Source of the DNA: Eudorina sp. 2006-703-Eu-15
Taxonomy: Eukaryota; Chlorophyta; Chlorophyceae; Chlamydomonadales; Volvocaceae
Assembly: GCA_003117195.1 (NCBI GenBank)
Contig: BDSI01000191.1
Location: 64,501 to 128,500, forward strand
Direction: 5' to 3'
Length of the DNA stretch: 64,000 nt
Each line of letters begins with the position of its first letter. The stretch's first letter is position 1. The notes below the pieces were generated by a model, which ran no database searches, was not told the DNA's origin, and worked only from the letters and a program-made list of their open reading frames with translations. The translations under genes were made by a program, and so were the position numbers. Positions 31,744-46,000 of this stretch are shown in pieces.

Positions 31744-34700
31744 TGTGACAGAAGCCCTCCTCGTGCCCAGATCAGGCAACCGGGGGAGGGCTTGTCTCGT
31801 GCTTGGGTTGGCTGGCTGCGTGCTCATCACCGGGTGGATGAGCGAACTCCCGCCCGGGGTGTGGCAGTGTGGATGGGCACCGGGGGACGGAAAACGGGGG
31901 ATGGCCCGATGCCTGTGGCGCGGCGGTGGCGCGCAGGTCTGGGACATGACGAAGAGGAAGGGGAGGAGGAGGTCGAGGAGGAGGAGGTCGAGGTGGAGTT
32001 CGAGGAGGAGGAGGAGGGGGTCGTGTGCGCGCTAGGCGGGTGGATCGCAAGGGCCGCGAGGGCGGCGAGGGCGGCCTTTACCGCCGGCCCCTGCGCGGAC
32101 TCGCCTGCTGGGCGGGGCGCCCACCCATGGGCGCCCAGCCGGGATGTGTGGGACAGCGGTGATCCGCAGAAGAGGGGTGGAGCGAGTCGGCCAGTCGGGT
32201 GCTGCCCCCGGGTCGGCTCGGTGGACTTTTGCATCGTAACTGCCCAAAACCTATAAGCAAGCCTTTACCTCCGCTGTGTCTTCTTTCCGAACTGTATGTG
32301 TATGCATCATGATTTCATGGCGGGCCCGCCTGACCACCACCTCCGCACCACTGACCCCACCGGCTGCTGAGCGCGCTCCCTCGGCGGCCCCTTACGGATG
32401 TCAACGAAGACAGCAGCGCGGCCTCCCCCCCCACACACACACAGGTGGACGGTCGTGGGGTTTGACGAGGGGGGTGGCTCTCCAGGGGAGGGGACAGTGG
32501 GGCGGTCCCGCGGGGGAGTGGGTGGGGCGGTCCCGGGATTTCATCTCGCCGAGCGGGAGTGGGGGTGCGGGGCGGGAGGGTCGCGGCGCGGACCCGGCTG
32601 GTTCGGCGACCCGTGGGTCGTGACCCGTGGGTCGCGGGGAAGAGCGCGGGGGCAGGACTCCCGTGTGTACGTGTCCGTGCGCGTCGGTGCTGACCCATAG
32701 GTCGCGCCTTCCGAACGCCCACGAACCGTTGCTCCAAGAGCCGACCTCTGCCCAACCGCCCTCCCCGCACCTCCCCGCACCTCATCGCGAGTATATGAAA
32801 GCAGCCAAGCTAGTACGGCAACCTTGACATTCATCAAATCACTTCGTTGGTCTCGTGTTGCAAGATGTGCATAGTTGTACAGTGTCGGTTTCTGTCACGT
32901 TGTGGAGGGTCGTGTCGTGTCGTGTCGCGTCACGTCACGCGGCGTTCCGTCGAGAGCTGTTGTTGCTGGCAGCTTTGCGCACGTGGGTGACAATACCATA
33001 CACCCAACGAGGTCGTACAGCACGTGTTTTCGTACTTCCGCCGCGGGTACGTGGTACGGCATGGGCTGCGGTCCTCGGGTCGTCGCAAGTCCCGTACGGT
33101 CCCAACGTAGGGTGCTTCGGAGCGACACGAGCTGTGAGCAGTGTCGTCAAAGTGAGTGAACGCGGTGGGCGGGCGCCGCCACGTGGGCGCCTTCTGGGGC
33201 CAAGGGACGGCTGGCGGGCGGGCACCAGCTCGTGATGTTCCTCCCCTTTGCGCACGTCGGTACGGCGCACGTACGGCAGACAATCGTCCACGGTCGTGCG
33301 CGCGCGCGCGTGCACTATTTCCCCCGCCTGCGCTGGTTTGAAGGCAGCGTTGGGGCGGCAGCCGCGACACTCCACGCTTGTGTCTGTAGGTCCGTAGGTC
33401 TGTAGATATACCTGTATCTTCAAGGTTGTGGTCGTGTACGTTGACCGTGGACGGCTGGCATATGAGTGGGTAATGGGAGGATGAAGGGGTTGGAAAGAGA
33501 GCTTAAGCGCTTGGAATGCAGGAACAATTGCTATCGTACTACTATCGTACTACTACCGTACCACTATTATCGTTTGTGGGGTTTGCAGCCAACAGGGTTG
33601 CCCCGATTGCACTGCGGGGTGGGGCGGGCTTGGTCTGCCCGCCCGTCCCAACTCCGGCGGGTCGGGTGGCGGTGCGGCCCCCCCTGCCCGGAGACCGGAC
33701 ATGCATGCCTGACGCAGGCCGGGCTGCGACAGTGCCTGCTCCTCGTGGCTGCTCGCTCGTCGTGGCTGGCTGGGGCCGCGAGCAGACGAGGGTGTAACCG
33801 TTTAGCAGCGCGGGGATTGGAGGATGCCCAGGACGGGACAGGAGGCGGTCCGCCTCGTCCCGGTTGGGAGGCGGTCTCAGCATCTCTCTCTCCCTCGGCC
33901 CTGCGGCGCCCCGGGGGGAGGGGCAACCCGTTGGACGGCCCACTAGGGGTGCGCTGCCCTATGCTCGGGTTGTGCCCTCGGGACCTCCGATGAAAATACT
34001 GACTATCTGACTGACTCGCCTGCTGGCAGGCTGGCTGACTGGTCGGCTGGCTGGCTGGCCGGCTGGCTGGCTGGCCGGCTGGCTGGCTGGCTGACTGACG
34101 GGCTGACTGGCAGGCTGGCTGACTGGCCGGCTGACTGACTGGCAGTCTGGCTGCCTTGTTGCTGGCTTGCTTGGCCCTCCCCTTGCTAACCGCTTCAGAA
34201 ACTAAGAGGTGGTGAGTGCCGCATGTGTGTGTATCGTTACATATCTGACCGGGCCTGGCACTGGCCAAGGGCTGCTAACCCAGCCCGAACGTGCGTGTTT
34301 AAAAGGGGGACTGTGTGTGTGTACTTTGAGGAGCATGAGAGCGGTATGGGAAGGTGTGCACATGCCAGATTGTAAAGCAACGTTGTTGAGCTCCCGTTGT
34401 GGAGGATGGGTTTGGATTTGGTGAGGTCGACGTCGCTTCCTCCCTCCCTCCCCCCCTCCCCCCCCCTCCCTCCCTCCCTGCTCCTGTCCCTCTCGTCTAG
34501 GGCCCAGCCCCGGGAACAGCATTCGAGACATCCCGCTTGTTGTTACCGTACATACACTGCGGGGCTCGTCGTAGTCGCCGTAGGTACCGAATTCGTTGTC
34601 GCTACCTTTATTGTACGTACAGCCGGAAAAGTATAACTACCCGTGTGTGTGTGTGTGCCTGACCGCGTGTTTTTACTCATGTAGTAGTGTTTGTTTTACG

Positions 34701-37700
34701 GTACGGCCAGGGCACAGCGCTTGACTGTGAGAGCCGCCAGTCGGCTGGGTGGGTGGGTGGTGGTCAGTGCGTCCGGCCGGCCGGCTGGTTGGGTTCTGGG
34801 CGCGGCGCGCCGCCACTGATACCTTGTTTGGTGTAAACCCGGTGGGGGAAGGTCCTCCTTGGCGAGTGGGTGAGAGAAGGTGTGGGCTGTGGGTTGTGGG
34901 CTGTGGGAGAGCGGGCATTGCTCAAAGTTGCATATGGAGAGAGCGGGCACCTGAGGGGGCCGCGGCGTCGCTGGGGTCGGTTTGGCCCGTCGTTCGACTC
35001 CCGATCCGGATCCACAGGGGCTTACGCAGGTAAGCGTGGATCCTGAATCCATGACCTGCGCGAACAGACTCTCTTGACGCGCCTCTCGCGCCCGCTACCT
35101 GGCCCTCGTTAGTGCACTAGAAGATGATGATCTTAGTAAGGGAATGGGCGTGGGGGTTGCGCCGTACAGTGCCCGAACTCCCGTTGTGCCGTTGTGGGGT
35201 TGGTTACGTGCGGGGGTTCTGTCCATGGTTGCACGGAGGTGGCCGAGGCTGCAAAACCTATCCCTCTCGAAGATCCCCGACCATGTTCCACTTTGCCGTG
35301 TTCCATTTTGCCGGCTTGGCCCACAGCGTGACGTGCTTAGGCTTGCTTTCGCTCCATTACGAAAACACCTCCGGGTCGGAGGCATCACCGCCACGACCCC
35401 CACGTCAGGCACCGTCTTGGGATGTGCGGGTGTAAATGCGATTGTGTAGAGACGGGTGTTGTGTTCGCGGGATTGCCGCACGTTGGTTGGTTGCAGCCCA
35501 ACAGCTTACCCGATTCGCCGTCGGGTTATGCTTGACTTTGTGACTTGACGCCGTCTCCGCGCCGGGCTGGGTCAGGGTTCGGGGGACTGACCGATCAATC
35601 ATGGGGAGAGTTCGATGATGCGGAGGAACGCGGAGGTGGTAGGTGCCGGCAGTCCGCGTGTGAGCGTTGAGCGAGAAAACCCGCCCGCGAGTATGTGTGC
35701 ATGCGTGTATGTATGTTTTTAGCGAGAAACCCGTGTGTGAATGTGTGGAGAGAAGAATGGGGTAAGAGTCTGAGAGAGCTCGGTGGCACATACATTCAGG
35801 ACGTGCTCGGGGAGGCCAAAAACATCCTTGAATGTACGGCACACGGCGGTGCGGCAAGCGTGTGGAGAACTCCCGGCTTGTATCTGGCGTCCTGGTAGTC
35901 AGTCCTTTCCAGCTCTTGCGACGTCGCCACTGTCGGGTTGGGGTTCGACAAACGCCTAGTGGCAAGGCGGTCCGGAAAGCCCTGGAGACTCCACCAGGAG
36001 GCCGTACATGCAGTACATGTAGTACATGTAGTACAGGGCGGGGACCAAAACCTCTGGGGCTTGCCGTGTGCGACGAAGCGGGAAGCGCGGGGGATAGGAG
36101 GGTGTAGATAGGTGGAGTGAAGGGCAAATTTGCAGCGAGCGAGGCGCGAGCAAGGGGGACCGGGATTTAGGAAGAAATGCGTTTTGAGGTGGCTGGGCCG
36201 TTACCAGCGGAACGGTGGACGCGAGCTTTCGGCTGACAGCAGGTCACGCCCCTTGCTAGCGTGCTGTCGGTACTCATGCGCGGACGGGGGATGTGGCGGC
36301 GGGCGGAGCATTGAACCTGCGTGACCTCCTCCTGCGTGACCTCCTCCCCCGCCGCCTCCTCCTCCTCCTCCTCCTCCTCCACCAGGCTCCACCTCATAGT
36401 CGTCCTCCTCAAACTCATACTCTAAAAGCTTCCTGCGGTTGTACGACCGCGTCCGGCCTTGGCTCCGCGTGTGACCTGACTCGGCAACTACTATGGATTA
36501 GGCCACATCAGGGACGAGAAAAGGGAGGTCACATCCCATGGCAGAAGCGCATGGCGTTAACGATGTCCGGAAGTCGATCTGGTTGCATCGGGACATCGGC
36601 TCACCGCTGAGTGCTGACCGGCACCGGCGACACCGCGATTGCCCTGATCCTGTAAAAATAGCCTCCACTGGGTTCTTGAGTGAAAGAAAGGCCTTCCGTG
36701 AAACTGCTTGGTGGTGGTGGTGGTGGTGGTGGCTGTGCGCGAGTGGATCGGCACAGCGCAGGTCGCCGCCGACGCTCCATCGCGCAACTTTGACGACGAG
36801 GAGCTCCAGGGGCTCTAGGAGCTCTAGGAGCTCTAGGGGCTAGATACGGTAGACCCTACGACGACCCGCAAACGCCGCAGCGGACGCCGCTGCCGCGGAA
36901 GGCCGCAACCGCCGGTGGAGGTCAGTCACCCGCGGAGCCCAGACAGGCAGGCCCTCGTGGGCGAGTGCCGCTCAGCCGCCCACAGTCAGTCCCGACTCCG
37001 GAGGCGAGTCCCGCCTGGTCTTCTAGCCTACTAGTCCGTACGGGGTCGCCTCGTGCCGGCATCAGCCTGCTGTTGTGAGCCTCACGACCGTGTCCGGACA
37101 GGCGTGTGTTTGGAGCAGGTTGGGCATGCTGCAGTGCCGAGGCATCGTGCTGAATTCCAACAGCTGAAGGGATCAGTGCGGGACTGAGGGGCAAGGGCTG
37201 GTGAGGCATGACTGTTACGTACGGTGTGGACATTTGCGAATCCGGCAGGAATAATGAAGTGTATCGCCTCCGAATCATGGTGTGAATTGTTTAGTGTCGC
37301 GGGAAAGTCTTGGGAACTGCATACAGGGGGCAGGTTGAACAGAGTTTTCCCAAGGGCAGCCATCTTGCTTTGACTATGCCTTTGATGATCTGTAGTGATT
37401 GGGATTTGTCAACAAAATGCTTGGTACTCTGATCAGGGCGCATTCTGAGACTCCCGCCTGCTCCCGCAATGCGTCCGTATCGTCCGTATCATGCATTCAT
37501 GGCGCGAACGCGGTTACGTCGCGCGTCGCCGTCGATCATTTCCGTTGAGAGCACATCACATTGTGAGAAACATCATAACGGCATATCCGGACGTTGATAT
37601 GCTTCCAGACGACGATATGGAAGAAGCGTACATATTTCATAATTGCTCACGTAACATCGTAATTAGTAGATTATGGGCGCGGCGACATCATGGATTGAAT

Positions 37701-38961
37701 ATTGACAAAAATGTATTACCACAATAATCACGCCACACAACAAACGGAGCACCTGTGAGCACTTGTCAACGGAAAATTCTACTTGGGCATGGTTAATGGT
37801 GCCACCACCTTCAAAAACATATGTCAAATCAATAATCAATTATTTGTTAATGTTTCTTGGATCCGGGAGGCAGGGGGTGGTCTACGTTCCGCTATCGGAT
37901 AGATGCAGCTGCGCGTCCCTGCTCAAGATTCGACAAATTTGAGTATAAATTATATGCGTTATAATATAACTTCACACATGACATCCAAAATGGCTTATCT
38001 ATGAAGGCTAATGAAGGCGGCGTTGCATTGTAAGATCCCAATTTACGGTAAGGTAAAAAGTAATAGCAGAACCTACAGGATTAGCAAACGATTGAAATTG
38101 TACAAGTAGAAGAGGGGTCGACTTTGCTTTGGGCATGAAGTTTGCAAATGTTTGCAATGGCGTGCGGCAAACGTCATAAGCGCTCAACCAGAAGACGCCA
38201 TCATGGCTTTATCGAGTAGTCAAATGGCAATCACATACAACTTAATATATTATGAATAACTTCGTGCATCGTCTTTCCGGGATATCAACTTCCAGTAACG
38301 TCCTTCGCGTTGCATTGCGCTTGCCGTACGCTAGCCGTGTTAGCACGTCGAGGGCAAAGAAAAGCTTCTGTTGCAACTGAAATATCATAGATAATAGGCG
38401 CAGGCTGGTGTTGAATGACACCGTAATAAGCTTGCGGCCTAAGGCAAGTTCGAACCGTTGCAACTCCGTTAACGACTTACCATCGACAGTGTAACACTCT
38501 ATAAACTGCCCCCTTAATGCACAATAGTATGTAACTTAATGATAACTCCATTACAGCTTGGGAAATTTCCACCCACAGGTCGACGTTTGCCTCGTTGAGA
38601 GCTGCGTAAGCTACCGGTTTCGCGGTGCGCCGGAGCCACCCGACGTCGCATCGGTCAACAACAAGTAGCAAATATCTTGGACATAACATTAATGTCTTGA
38701 AGAGCTTGGCGCTGGCGGTTTGCGGGCAGTTTGGCGCTGGATTATTTGCATGGGGCTCTGAGTCGACGGCGCGCCGTGGCATCGCAGTAAGCTAGCCTGC
38801 GGAAGGCGTCAGTTGAAGTTAGATATATAAATTTAATCATTCATGCCTTAGATACTTCAGCGTATTCGCGAGTGCCCTTTGTCGCTGACCTGCGACCAGC
38901 TAGTAACTTTCACTGCCGTCGTAATGCGTTTACCGCTGCCTTACAATCCTTACAGAGAGCC
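31744..38961. other. About 7.2 kb without a convincing gene
   Basis: This holds the kinase 3' UTR, intergenic DNA and the upstream region of the SPPP gene. A first plus-strand TGTAA is at 33793-33797, about 2 kb past the kinase stop. 34021-34150 is a GGCTGGCT-type repeat. Two coding-looking fragments stand out but could not be assembled. One is 36320-36440 on the minus strand (KLLEYEFEEDDYEVEP, then poly-Gly, behind a CCGCAG acceptor). The other is 34900-35030 on the plus strand, ending at a GTAAGC donor. From about 37200 to 38960 the base composition becomes much more AT-rich, with only short unrelated open frames. Confidence 0.45.
34021..34150. repeat. GGCTGGCT/GACTGGC minisatellite
   Basis: About 130 bp of degenerate 4- and 8-bp tandem units (CTGGCTGGC, CTGACTGG). 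A similar GGCT run recurs at 57660-57695. Confidence 0.8.
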
Positions 38962-40056
38962 ATGAATACGTGGATGCTGGTGTACCTTGTGTTGCTGCTT
39001 GTTGTGAGGAGAGCAGCTGCGATGTCGGCAGGTGCGTCGGTGGCCAGACTATCTCGACCTGACGAAATTCAATTATGAAACAATAGATAAATTGGACTTG
39101 TGACATCGCAGTGAATTCCAGGGTGCGTTGTGTGGAACTCGCGTTCGGGTCTCGCCTTGATCGCGGTTACGTCCGTTGACGACTTGCGCGGCCCGACTCA
39201 CTGAAACGAATTGCCCGCGTCATCGTAACAACACGTTTGCTCAGATGACCAAACAGGAGGCGCTGTCTTATCCTGGCAGCGCCAGCCGGCCCGCGTCGCT
39301 ATCGGCAGCGGGCGATCCCTCGCCATCTTCCTGGGCGACATTACCGGTCGGGCAGCCAAAGTTGCCTGCGCCAACGCTTCCGGAGCACTCGCCTCACTCT
39401 CCACGGTAAGCACTATGGAATGTACATGGGACCTTACGAAAACACGACGGACCGGCACGTTACCGTTGTCCGTTGTCTGTTGTCCGCCCTTGACATCATG
39501 TTGACAAGCGTGGGTAAACTCCTCCGCGCCGACAACCTTCTTCTCATCGTGCCCCAGCGTACAGTATAACCCAAATCGCCATGTGCTGCGGACAAACCAC
39601 CTTGCGGTTTAGCGTTGGCTGCATGTTTGGGTACCGTATTCCAGAGTCTGCCGGCCTCCTCGCCAGTTTGGCCACCGACCGACCGACTGCGCGAGGAGGG
39701 ACGAGGGAGTACCTGCTGCACTCCGGGGAGGGGCGCCCCCGGGGCCCACATGCCTCCCCTCCAATCCTGGGTTTGCATGGGGTTTTGGGGGCCCTATGTG
39801 GTTTCATTGTTAGCGACTGACCTATTGGGACAAATAGCTCCAACAGCAGGTTGGGGCAGCGAGGCTCAGCAGGCGCAAGATGGGAGAGAAGCCTGACGTT
39901 GGCGGCCCCCCGGGTCGCCCCCGCGGCGGAGGCCGGCACCCACAGCACCCACATATGCACGGGGGCACCCTCCCTGCGATAGGTGCGCACCCACCGCCAA
40001 TCCGCCATGCTTCCTCCCACTGCCCGGAATCAGGCCACCTGCTTCCGCCCCGGCTG

Positions 40057-40091
<35 letters not shown>

Positions 40092-43000
40092 ACTGCTATT
40101 TCTGTGCTCCCCACTCCTGTCCTGACTGCTGGCGACGTGCCTCCTCCGACCGATCTCGGGTTGGCCCCACAGGTTGAGGAGATCCTGATGCTGAGCGGGG
40201 AGCTGTCCGCCCTGGGGTCCGCGCTGCGCCGCGCCCAAGCAGCGGACTCCCGGATAGAGCCCGAGCGAGGACCCCTGCGGGCCTGGGTCAGGGCGGGGAA
40301 CGACAGCAGCGGCACAGGCGGCTGCGCGGTGCTGGACTCCGAGACAGCGGTGCTGCTGCCTCGCTCCTGCAACCGGACAGCGGGGGCAATCATTTGTGAG
40401 AAACCAGGTGCGTCTGCCGGTATTGAGTCTCGTACTTCGGTACGGACGGCGTACGGGACGTGATTGCCGTGTAGCTTCCGCGGGGGACTGGCGGCGGAGT
40501 TGGCGGAGTGGTATGGGTTTTAGTAATGAGGCCACGCCGGTGCACGAAAGCCAACCCCCCGGATAGAAAGTGGTCGCAGGGCGCGCGTAATGCAGACACG
40601 GTCCAAAGCACACCGATGGTGCCGGAGCTCGGGAGTAGGGACTAGGGAGGAGGGATCTTGATTGGCGGTTGACGCAAGGGGGACTTGTGGACCTAGTGAT
40701 CAAGTAAGCGTTGCAGGAGGAGGGGCGAGGTCGCACCAGTCGACCGCCAATCAAGGGATGTGACAGGGGGGAAGGCGCTGAGTGGTGGGTGCCCGAGTGC
40801 CGAGTGCCTCAGCGCCGGAGGCAGCAGCTTCCGGCAAGAGATCAGGGAGGTACCTTGTACGGCAAGTACGGAGCAGCCGGCGATGTCAGCACGCCTGATC
40901 CGCGGGTTGCGCGGTACGGTCGTCCACAGTCGGAGGGGCGGGGCAGGGGCGGGCGAGGGGGGCAGACATCGCACAGAGAGACAAACCCGAAACCAAAAGT
41001 CGGGGTGGGAGAACGCAGGCAACTGCAGATGGCCTTGCAGCCGCGACCATTCCAGGCCAGCCCAGGGCGCACGCCCCCGCCCCATCATATTGACTCATAT
41101 TGACAGAGGGGACGGGTGCGTCCGCGTCATCTTGGACATCTGAAGGCTCCATGTGCGGCCTGATCAGCGCGCGCTGTTTTAGATTAGCCGACACTGTGCC
41201 GTTCACTTGCCTCCTTAACGCGGTGTTCTTCTCTTGACTGATCCCCGACACCGACCTATCTCGGTATCCACGCAGAGGGGAGTAGTCAGGACGCACCGGC
41301 GACTGGGCCCGGTCCGGCGGACGGCGGGGCGAGGCCGGGGCCAGCCAGCCCGCAGTCACCGCAGCCGTCCTCACACGCGCCCCCCACCACCAGCGATGTT
41401 AGGGTAAGCCCTGGGCCCCTGGCCCGATGACCGGACGTGTTCAGTGGGTGTGTGGTGCCGAGGACGGTGGGGACGGTGGGGACGGTGGGGACGGTGGGGA
41501 TGGTGGGGACGGTGGGGACGGTGGGGCAGAAAAGTCGTTCGTGGTTCGCAGGGGCAGGGGCGCCGCCCTCATCGCTATGACATGGTTGTGCTTTCCTCGC
41601 CACGCGCTTTTAGACACCGGCAGGAGAACCCCTCGCCGCTCGGAATGGGGGTGAGGGGCAGGAGTGGTGGGTGGGGGCCCATGCGCACCTGCTACAGCAC
41701 GGCGCTGGATGACCTCCCGGTCGGCCCACGGGGTGCATTGCCGTACACTTGTGTTTTGCTCCTGTTTTGCCCCCTCCCTCCCCCCCTCCGGGTAGGCCTC
41801 GCAACCAGGCGCCCATCAGACCCATGGGACACCATCGCCGCCAACCGCGGAGGGTGCCCCGCCCACCCCGGCAGCAGCAGCAGCAGCGACGCCACCAGCT
41901 GTGGCGGCACCGTCGCCCCCTACTTCCGTCACCAGCACCGGTATGTACGAACGTACGGACTGGGTGGGTGGGGGCTGGGGGACCCCGGGGAGCGACTCCT
42001 GCACGTCAACATTGCCCTACACAAAATGTGAAGCATCACCACCACCACCACCACCACCACCAGCATATTTGACATGAACTTGGCACCTGGTGCAGAGCTA
42101 GGAACTGAATGGTGTCTGATGGGAGGAGGCCTGCTGTATTAAATCACAACAAAATGCCGTACGAGCGCCCCCCGGACGCCTCCCCTGTCCCTCGCCGGCC
42201 GCCTGTTACCCCCACCGCATCGCAACGACCGCTGCGGCCCTCCTCTAGAGCTGGGCTGGGTTGGATTTCCCTAAGGGTCCCTTCGTAACGTTTTTCATTG
42301 CCCCCCCCCCGCTTCTCCGTTCTCCCCCGCATGCATTCGCTGGTGCGCACCTCGCAGACCAGCCTGGTGGCAGTGGTGGCGGTGATCCCCCGGCGACCGC
42401 AGCCGGGCAGCAGCAGCAGGGGTCAACAGCCCCGGGTGGCAATGGCCTGCCGACCACGTCGCCTGTGCCGTCACCACAACCCATGACGGCGGGCGGCGAA
42501 GCGCCGCAACGGCAGGTACGGCGCCCCGCCACCGGTGGCCACCCCTCGCCGGCCTCCTGCCGCATGTTCAAACACGGCCGCGGCTGCACGGCCAGGGCAT
42601 GATTGGTGTCATCGACACGGAGCACTGCTAGCACTGCAAGGGCACTGCCATGCTGCAACATGAGGTGTCGTATGGATCATGTTTCATTGCTAGCTGTGCC
42701 GTAGCTACTGGAGCCCCGGTTGAGAGGCCCAGAGCGAGCCACTGGAGTTGACGGGTGGGTGACCCGTGGGTCCGCACCGCACCGCACCGCACCGCACCGC
42801 ACCGCACCGCACCGCACCGCCGGAACCCCAGGAGGAGGCCGTGCCCAGCGGTGCCACCACCCCCCGCCACCCCCACCCCCCCACCCCCCCCCCACCCCCA
42901 CCACCACCACCACCACCACCACCACCACCACCACCACCACCACCACCACCACCACCACCACCACCACCACCACCACCACCACCAACACCACCACCAACAC

Positions 43001-46000
43001 CACCACCAACACCACCACCACCACCAACACCACCAACACCACCACCAACACCACCAGCCGCGGCATGGACCCACGGGTCGCGTCAACGGGGAGATGACAC
43101 TGGCGGCGTACACCCACCGAGCGCATTTACCCGAGCTGTAGAGGTTGTCCCAGCGCCTCCGACCAACCCCGCAAAACCTCAACCCAATATCTTAACCCGC
43201 ACATCTATACACACATATTACATATGTATATATATATATATATGTATATATATGCGCCTCGCTCGCCCCGTTTCTGTCTGACGATGTATGCAGGAAGTCG
43301 ATGACCGCGTCCGTCCCACCGATGACACCGCTGACCCGGGTGAGCTGCGGCCGCCATTTGATCGGACTTGGTCGTACCGTACGGCAACAGGGGGAAGGGG
43401 AACGCCTCAGTGTACCAGATACCATTGCGCGGCTCGCTCGCCGACTGCATCGCGTACCCGTCTGACATGTGCAACATGTACCGCCTGGGTATAGCAGACT
43501 GCGTATGTACGGCATGTTGTGCGTGCGTGCGTGCGTGCGTGTCTGTGTGTTTTGAGAAGAGACCCGCCCGTGTGTGTGTGTGTGTGTGTGCGCGAGGGCA
43601 CCTTGGCGGCACAACTTGATCTCTGTACAGGGTTTTATGGCGCCGCCCCGTGGCAGCACGATTGCTGGCCCTAGACCCATCCTACAGGAACGCGTGCACC
43701 TGCCGATACCCCCACACCATCCCGCGTGACCCCTCCCCTCCCATCACTGACCCTGTACCCTCCCCGTCCTCACCCCCGCCCCCGTCCGGCTGTAGTTCAA
43801 CATCAGCCCAGCGGCTCCCATCCGGGGCAGCAAGGCACGGCGCCGCTGCCGACGCCCAGCCCGGCCCGGGGCGGCGCGCCCTCCCCGGCGGTAGGTCCGC
43901 TTGTGGGATGGGATTCCTGAGCCATGGCCGTTTGGGGCGGGAGGAGCGGGCTGTCCATGTGATCTGAGAACCGCGGCGGCTGGGTGCTATGCTATTCGGC
44001 GGCCGGCCTACAAGAACACTGCATGTCAGCCGAAGTATATGTGTGTATATGAATGTGGGGGATGGCCGGGTGACCGACACCTGCTCCCGCTCCCACTGCT
44101 CGAGTCGCTCCTTGGGTGTGGCCCTTGGTTGTCACTGCACTGTCGCCTACTTCCGTACAGTGTGCCTCTGTGCCATCACCCCACATGTCGCCCTGAGGCC
44201 GCCGTGCGCCTGAGTCATGTCGCCTGAGTCATGTCGCCTGAGTCATGTCGCCTGAGTCATGTCGCCTGAGTCATGTCGCGGCAGCACTCGCTCGGCCTGA
44301 AGCAGCACCCGTGGGCTGCGGCCTGCCACGACCCACAAACTAAGATCCGGTTGCGTGCCCCATCTGCTGCGTCATGCGTTTGACCCGGCTGCAGGAGTAC
44401 GACACCAACAGCGACGCGGCCGATGGTGAGTGGATGTGGGTGCTGCGGTGGATGGCTGCAGGGGCTAAGCGGGATGGGACGCAGGCTCGCATAGGACATG
44501 GCTCTGGACCTCATTAGGTTGGGGTTGGAAAAAGCGGCGAGGAGGAGGAACAAGGGGAGGGGGAGGAAGTGACGGGTGCGGAAGGAGACGGATTGAAAAA
44601 GGGAGAGGAGAGGGGTGGAAGGGGAGGCGAGAGGGGAGGAATGGGGGGAAGGAGGAAAGGCGGGGGAGGCAAGGGAAAGGGGAGGAGGGGAAAGGGGAGA
44701 CTGGGAAGGGCAGGAATGGCAAGGGGAGGAATGGTGAAGGGAGCAACGGGAAGGTGAGGAGGGCGAGGAGGTGGAGAAAGACGTGGGGAAGAAAGGGGAG
44801 GGGAAGTAGGGAGAGGGAAGCACTGTTTGCGAGCCCACCCGCACGCCCTGGTGTCCAGTACCTCCCGATTATCCCTCATCCCCCTCAACCCACCCCTAAC
44901 CCCCTCCCCCACGCCCCACCCCACCCTCCCCGCACCCGCCGAGCCGCAGACAGCCTCGACTCCCGTACTGCGGCCATACCTGCCCCGGCGGGCCCGAGCT
45001 CAGCCCCGGCCCTCCGGCGGCACCCCTCCCCAGCGCGGCAGTACTCCGACGGAGGTGCGTCCCCGGCTCCATCCCGGTATCGGGTGCCCCACACCCACAC
45101 CCACACCCACACCCACACCCGCCGCCTCCAGACTCCAGACCCGCTGCTGGTCTTCGTCTAGGCGCCCCGCCGCAAAGCCCCACGGCCCCGTTCAATGCCC
45201 GCACGTACACCGTACACTCGTAACTTGCCTGTTTTGGACATGTGTTACACGGCGCGGAAGTCCCCGCTGGTCAGCGCCACGTCGCCCCTCAACGGGGCTG
45301 CGTTTGGAGGCACCCCAGCCGCTTGGAGGTGATGTCTGACTGACGATGCCCCGGGCGGCTGGTCCCCACCTCCCCCCGATCCCTTATTTCCCTTTGCCAC
45401 CCGCCAGCTTCCCACACCGCTTCAAGCCTTCAACCGACAACATCCCGCCCTCTTTCCTCTTGTTCCCCCCTTGCCTACTGGCCCCCTGGCCCCCTGGGTG
45501 CGCTGCCCAACGCAGGGGCTGATCCCACAGGGTCGTCCTCACCGTCATCGTCACCGTCCCCGCCACCGCCACCTCTCACCCCGCCACCCAGGTGTGTTGC
45601 GTCATTTGCCACTTTGGGGCTGCGGCCGAGTGCAAGGGGGGGGGCCGGAGGTGGGGTCCAGTCGGGTGGCTGCAGGGGCCTAGGTGCAGGGGGCAGGGAG
45701 ACCGGGGGTGGGCTCGAAGGGCGGTACCCAGCCAGCCATACGCTACTGGAGACACGGCAGCTTCCTATCCGGGTCGCGATGAAGGCAGCGAGCGGCCCTA
45801 CCGTAATTTCAGATAGAGAAGGAGGGACCCGCTTGCGGTTGCGCTGTCTTAATTGACATAAAGAGGGGCCGTATGAGGGGCGGCCGGCCGCAGCCTATAG
45901 CATGACAGTGCGTGTTTATAGCGGGCTACCGCCGCAACACCGAGCTCTCGCTGGGCCCCCCCCAAGGTGACACATCTGCCTTGACAACCCTTGCACCTCA

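Noticed and set aside
34950..35031. Possible exon ending at the GTAAGC donor at 35032, or a tRNA because of GTTCGACTCC
   Set aside because: No matching acceptor or downstream exon in phase was found, and there is no A box or cloverleaf around the B-box-like word.
36690..36920. Plus-strand coding-looking pieces (around SRNFDDEELQG and YGRPYDDPQTPQR)
   Set aside because: They are separated by in-frame stops within a GAGCTCTAG repeat and no splice pair joins them. At most a gene relic.
37488..38782. Open frames of 70-100 codons in the AT-rich block
   Set aside because: Different strands and frames, no splice support, unusual codon use for this genome and no recognisable family.
39645..40172. 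Alternative SPPP-gene exons at 39645-39849 and an upstream extension of exon 3 to 39946
   Set aside because: Phases also fit, but direct splicing from 39405 to 40173 is simpler, uses a better acceptor (GGCCCCACAG) and gives a smoother protein (LSTVEEILMLSGEL). Kept only as an alternative.
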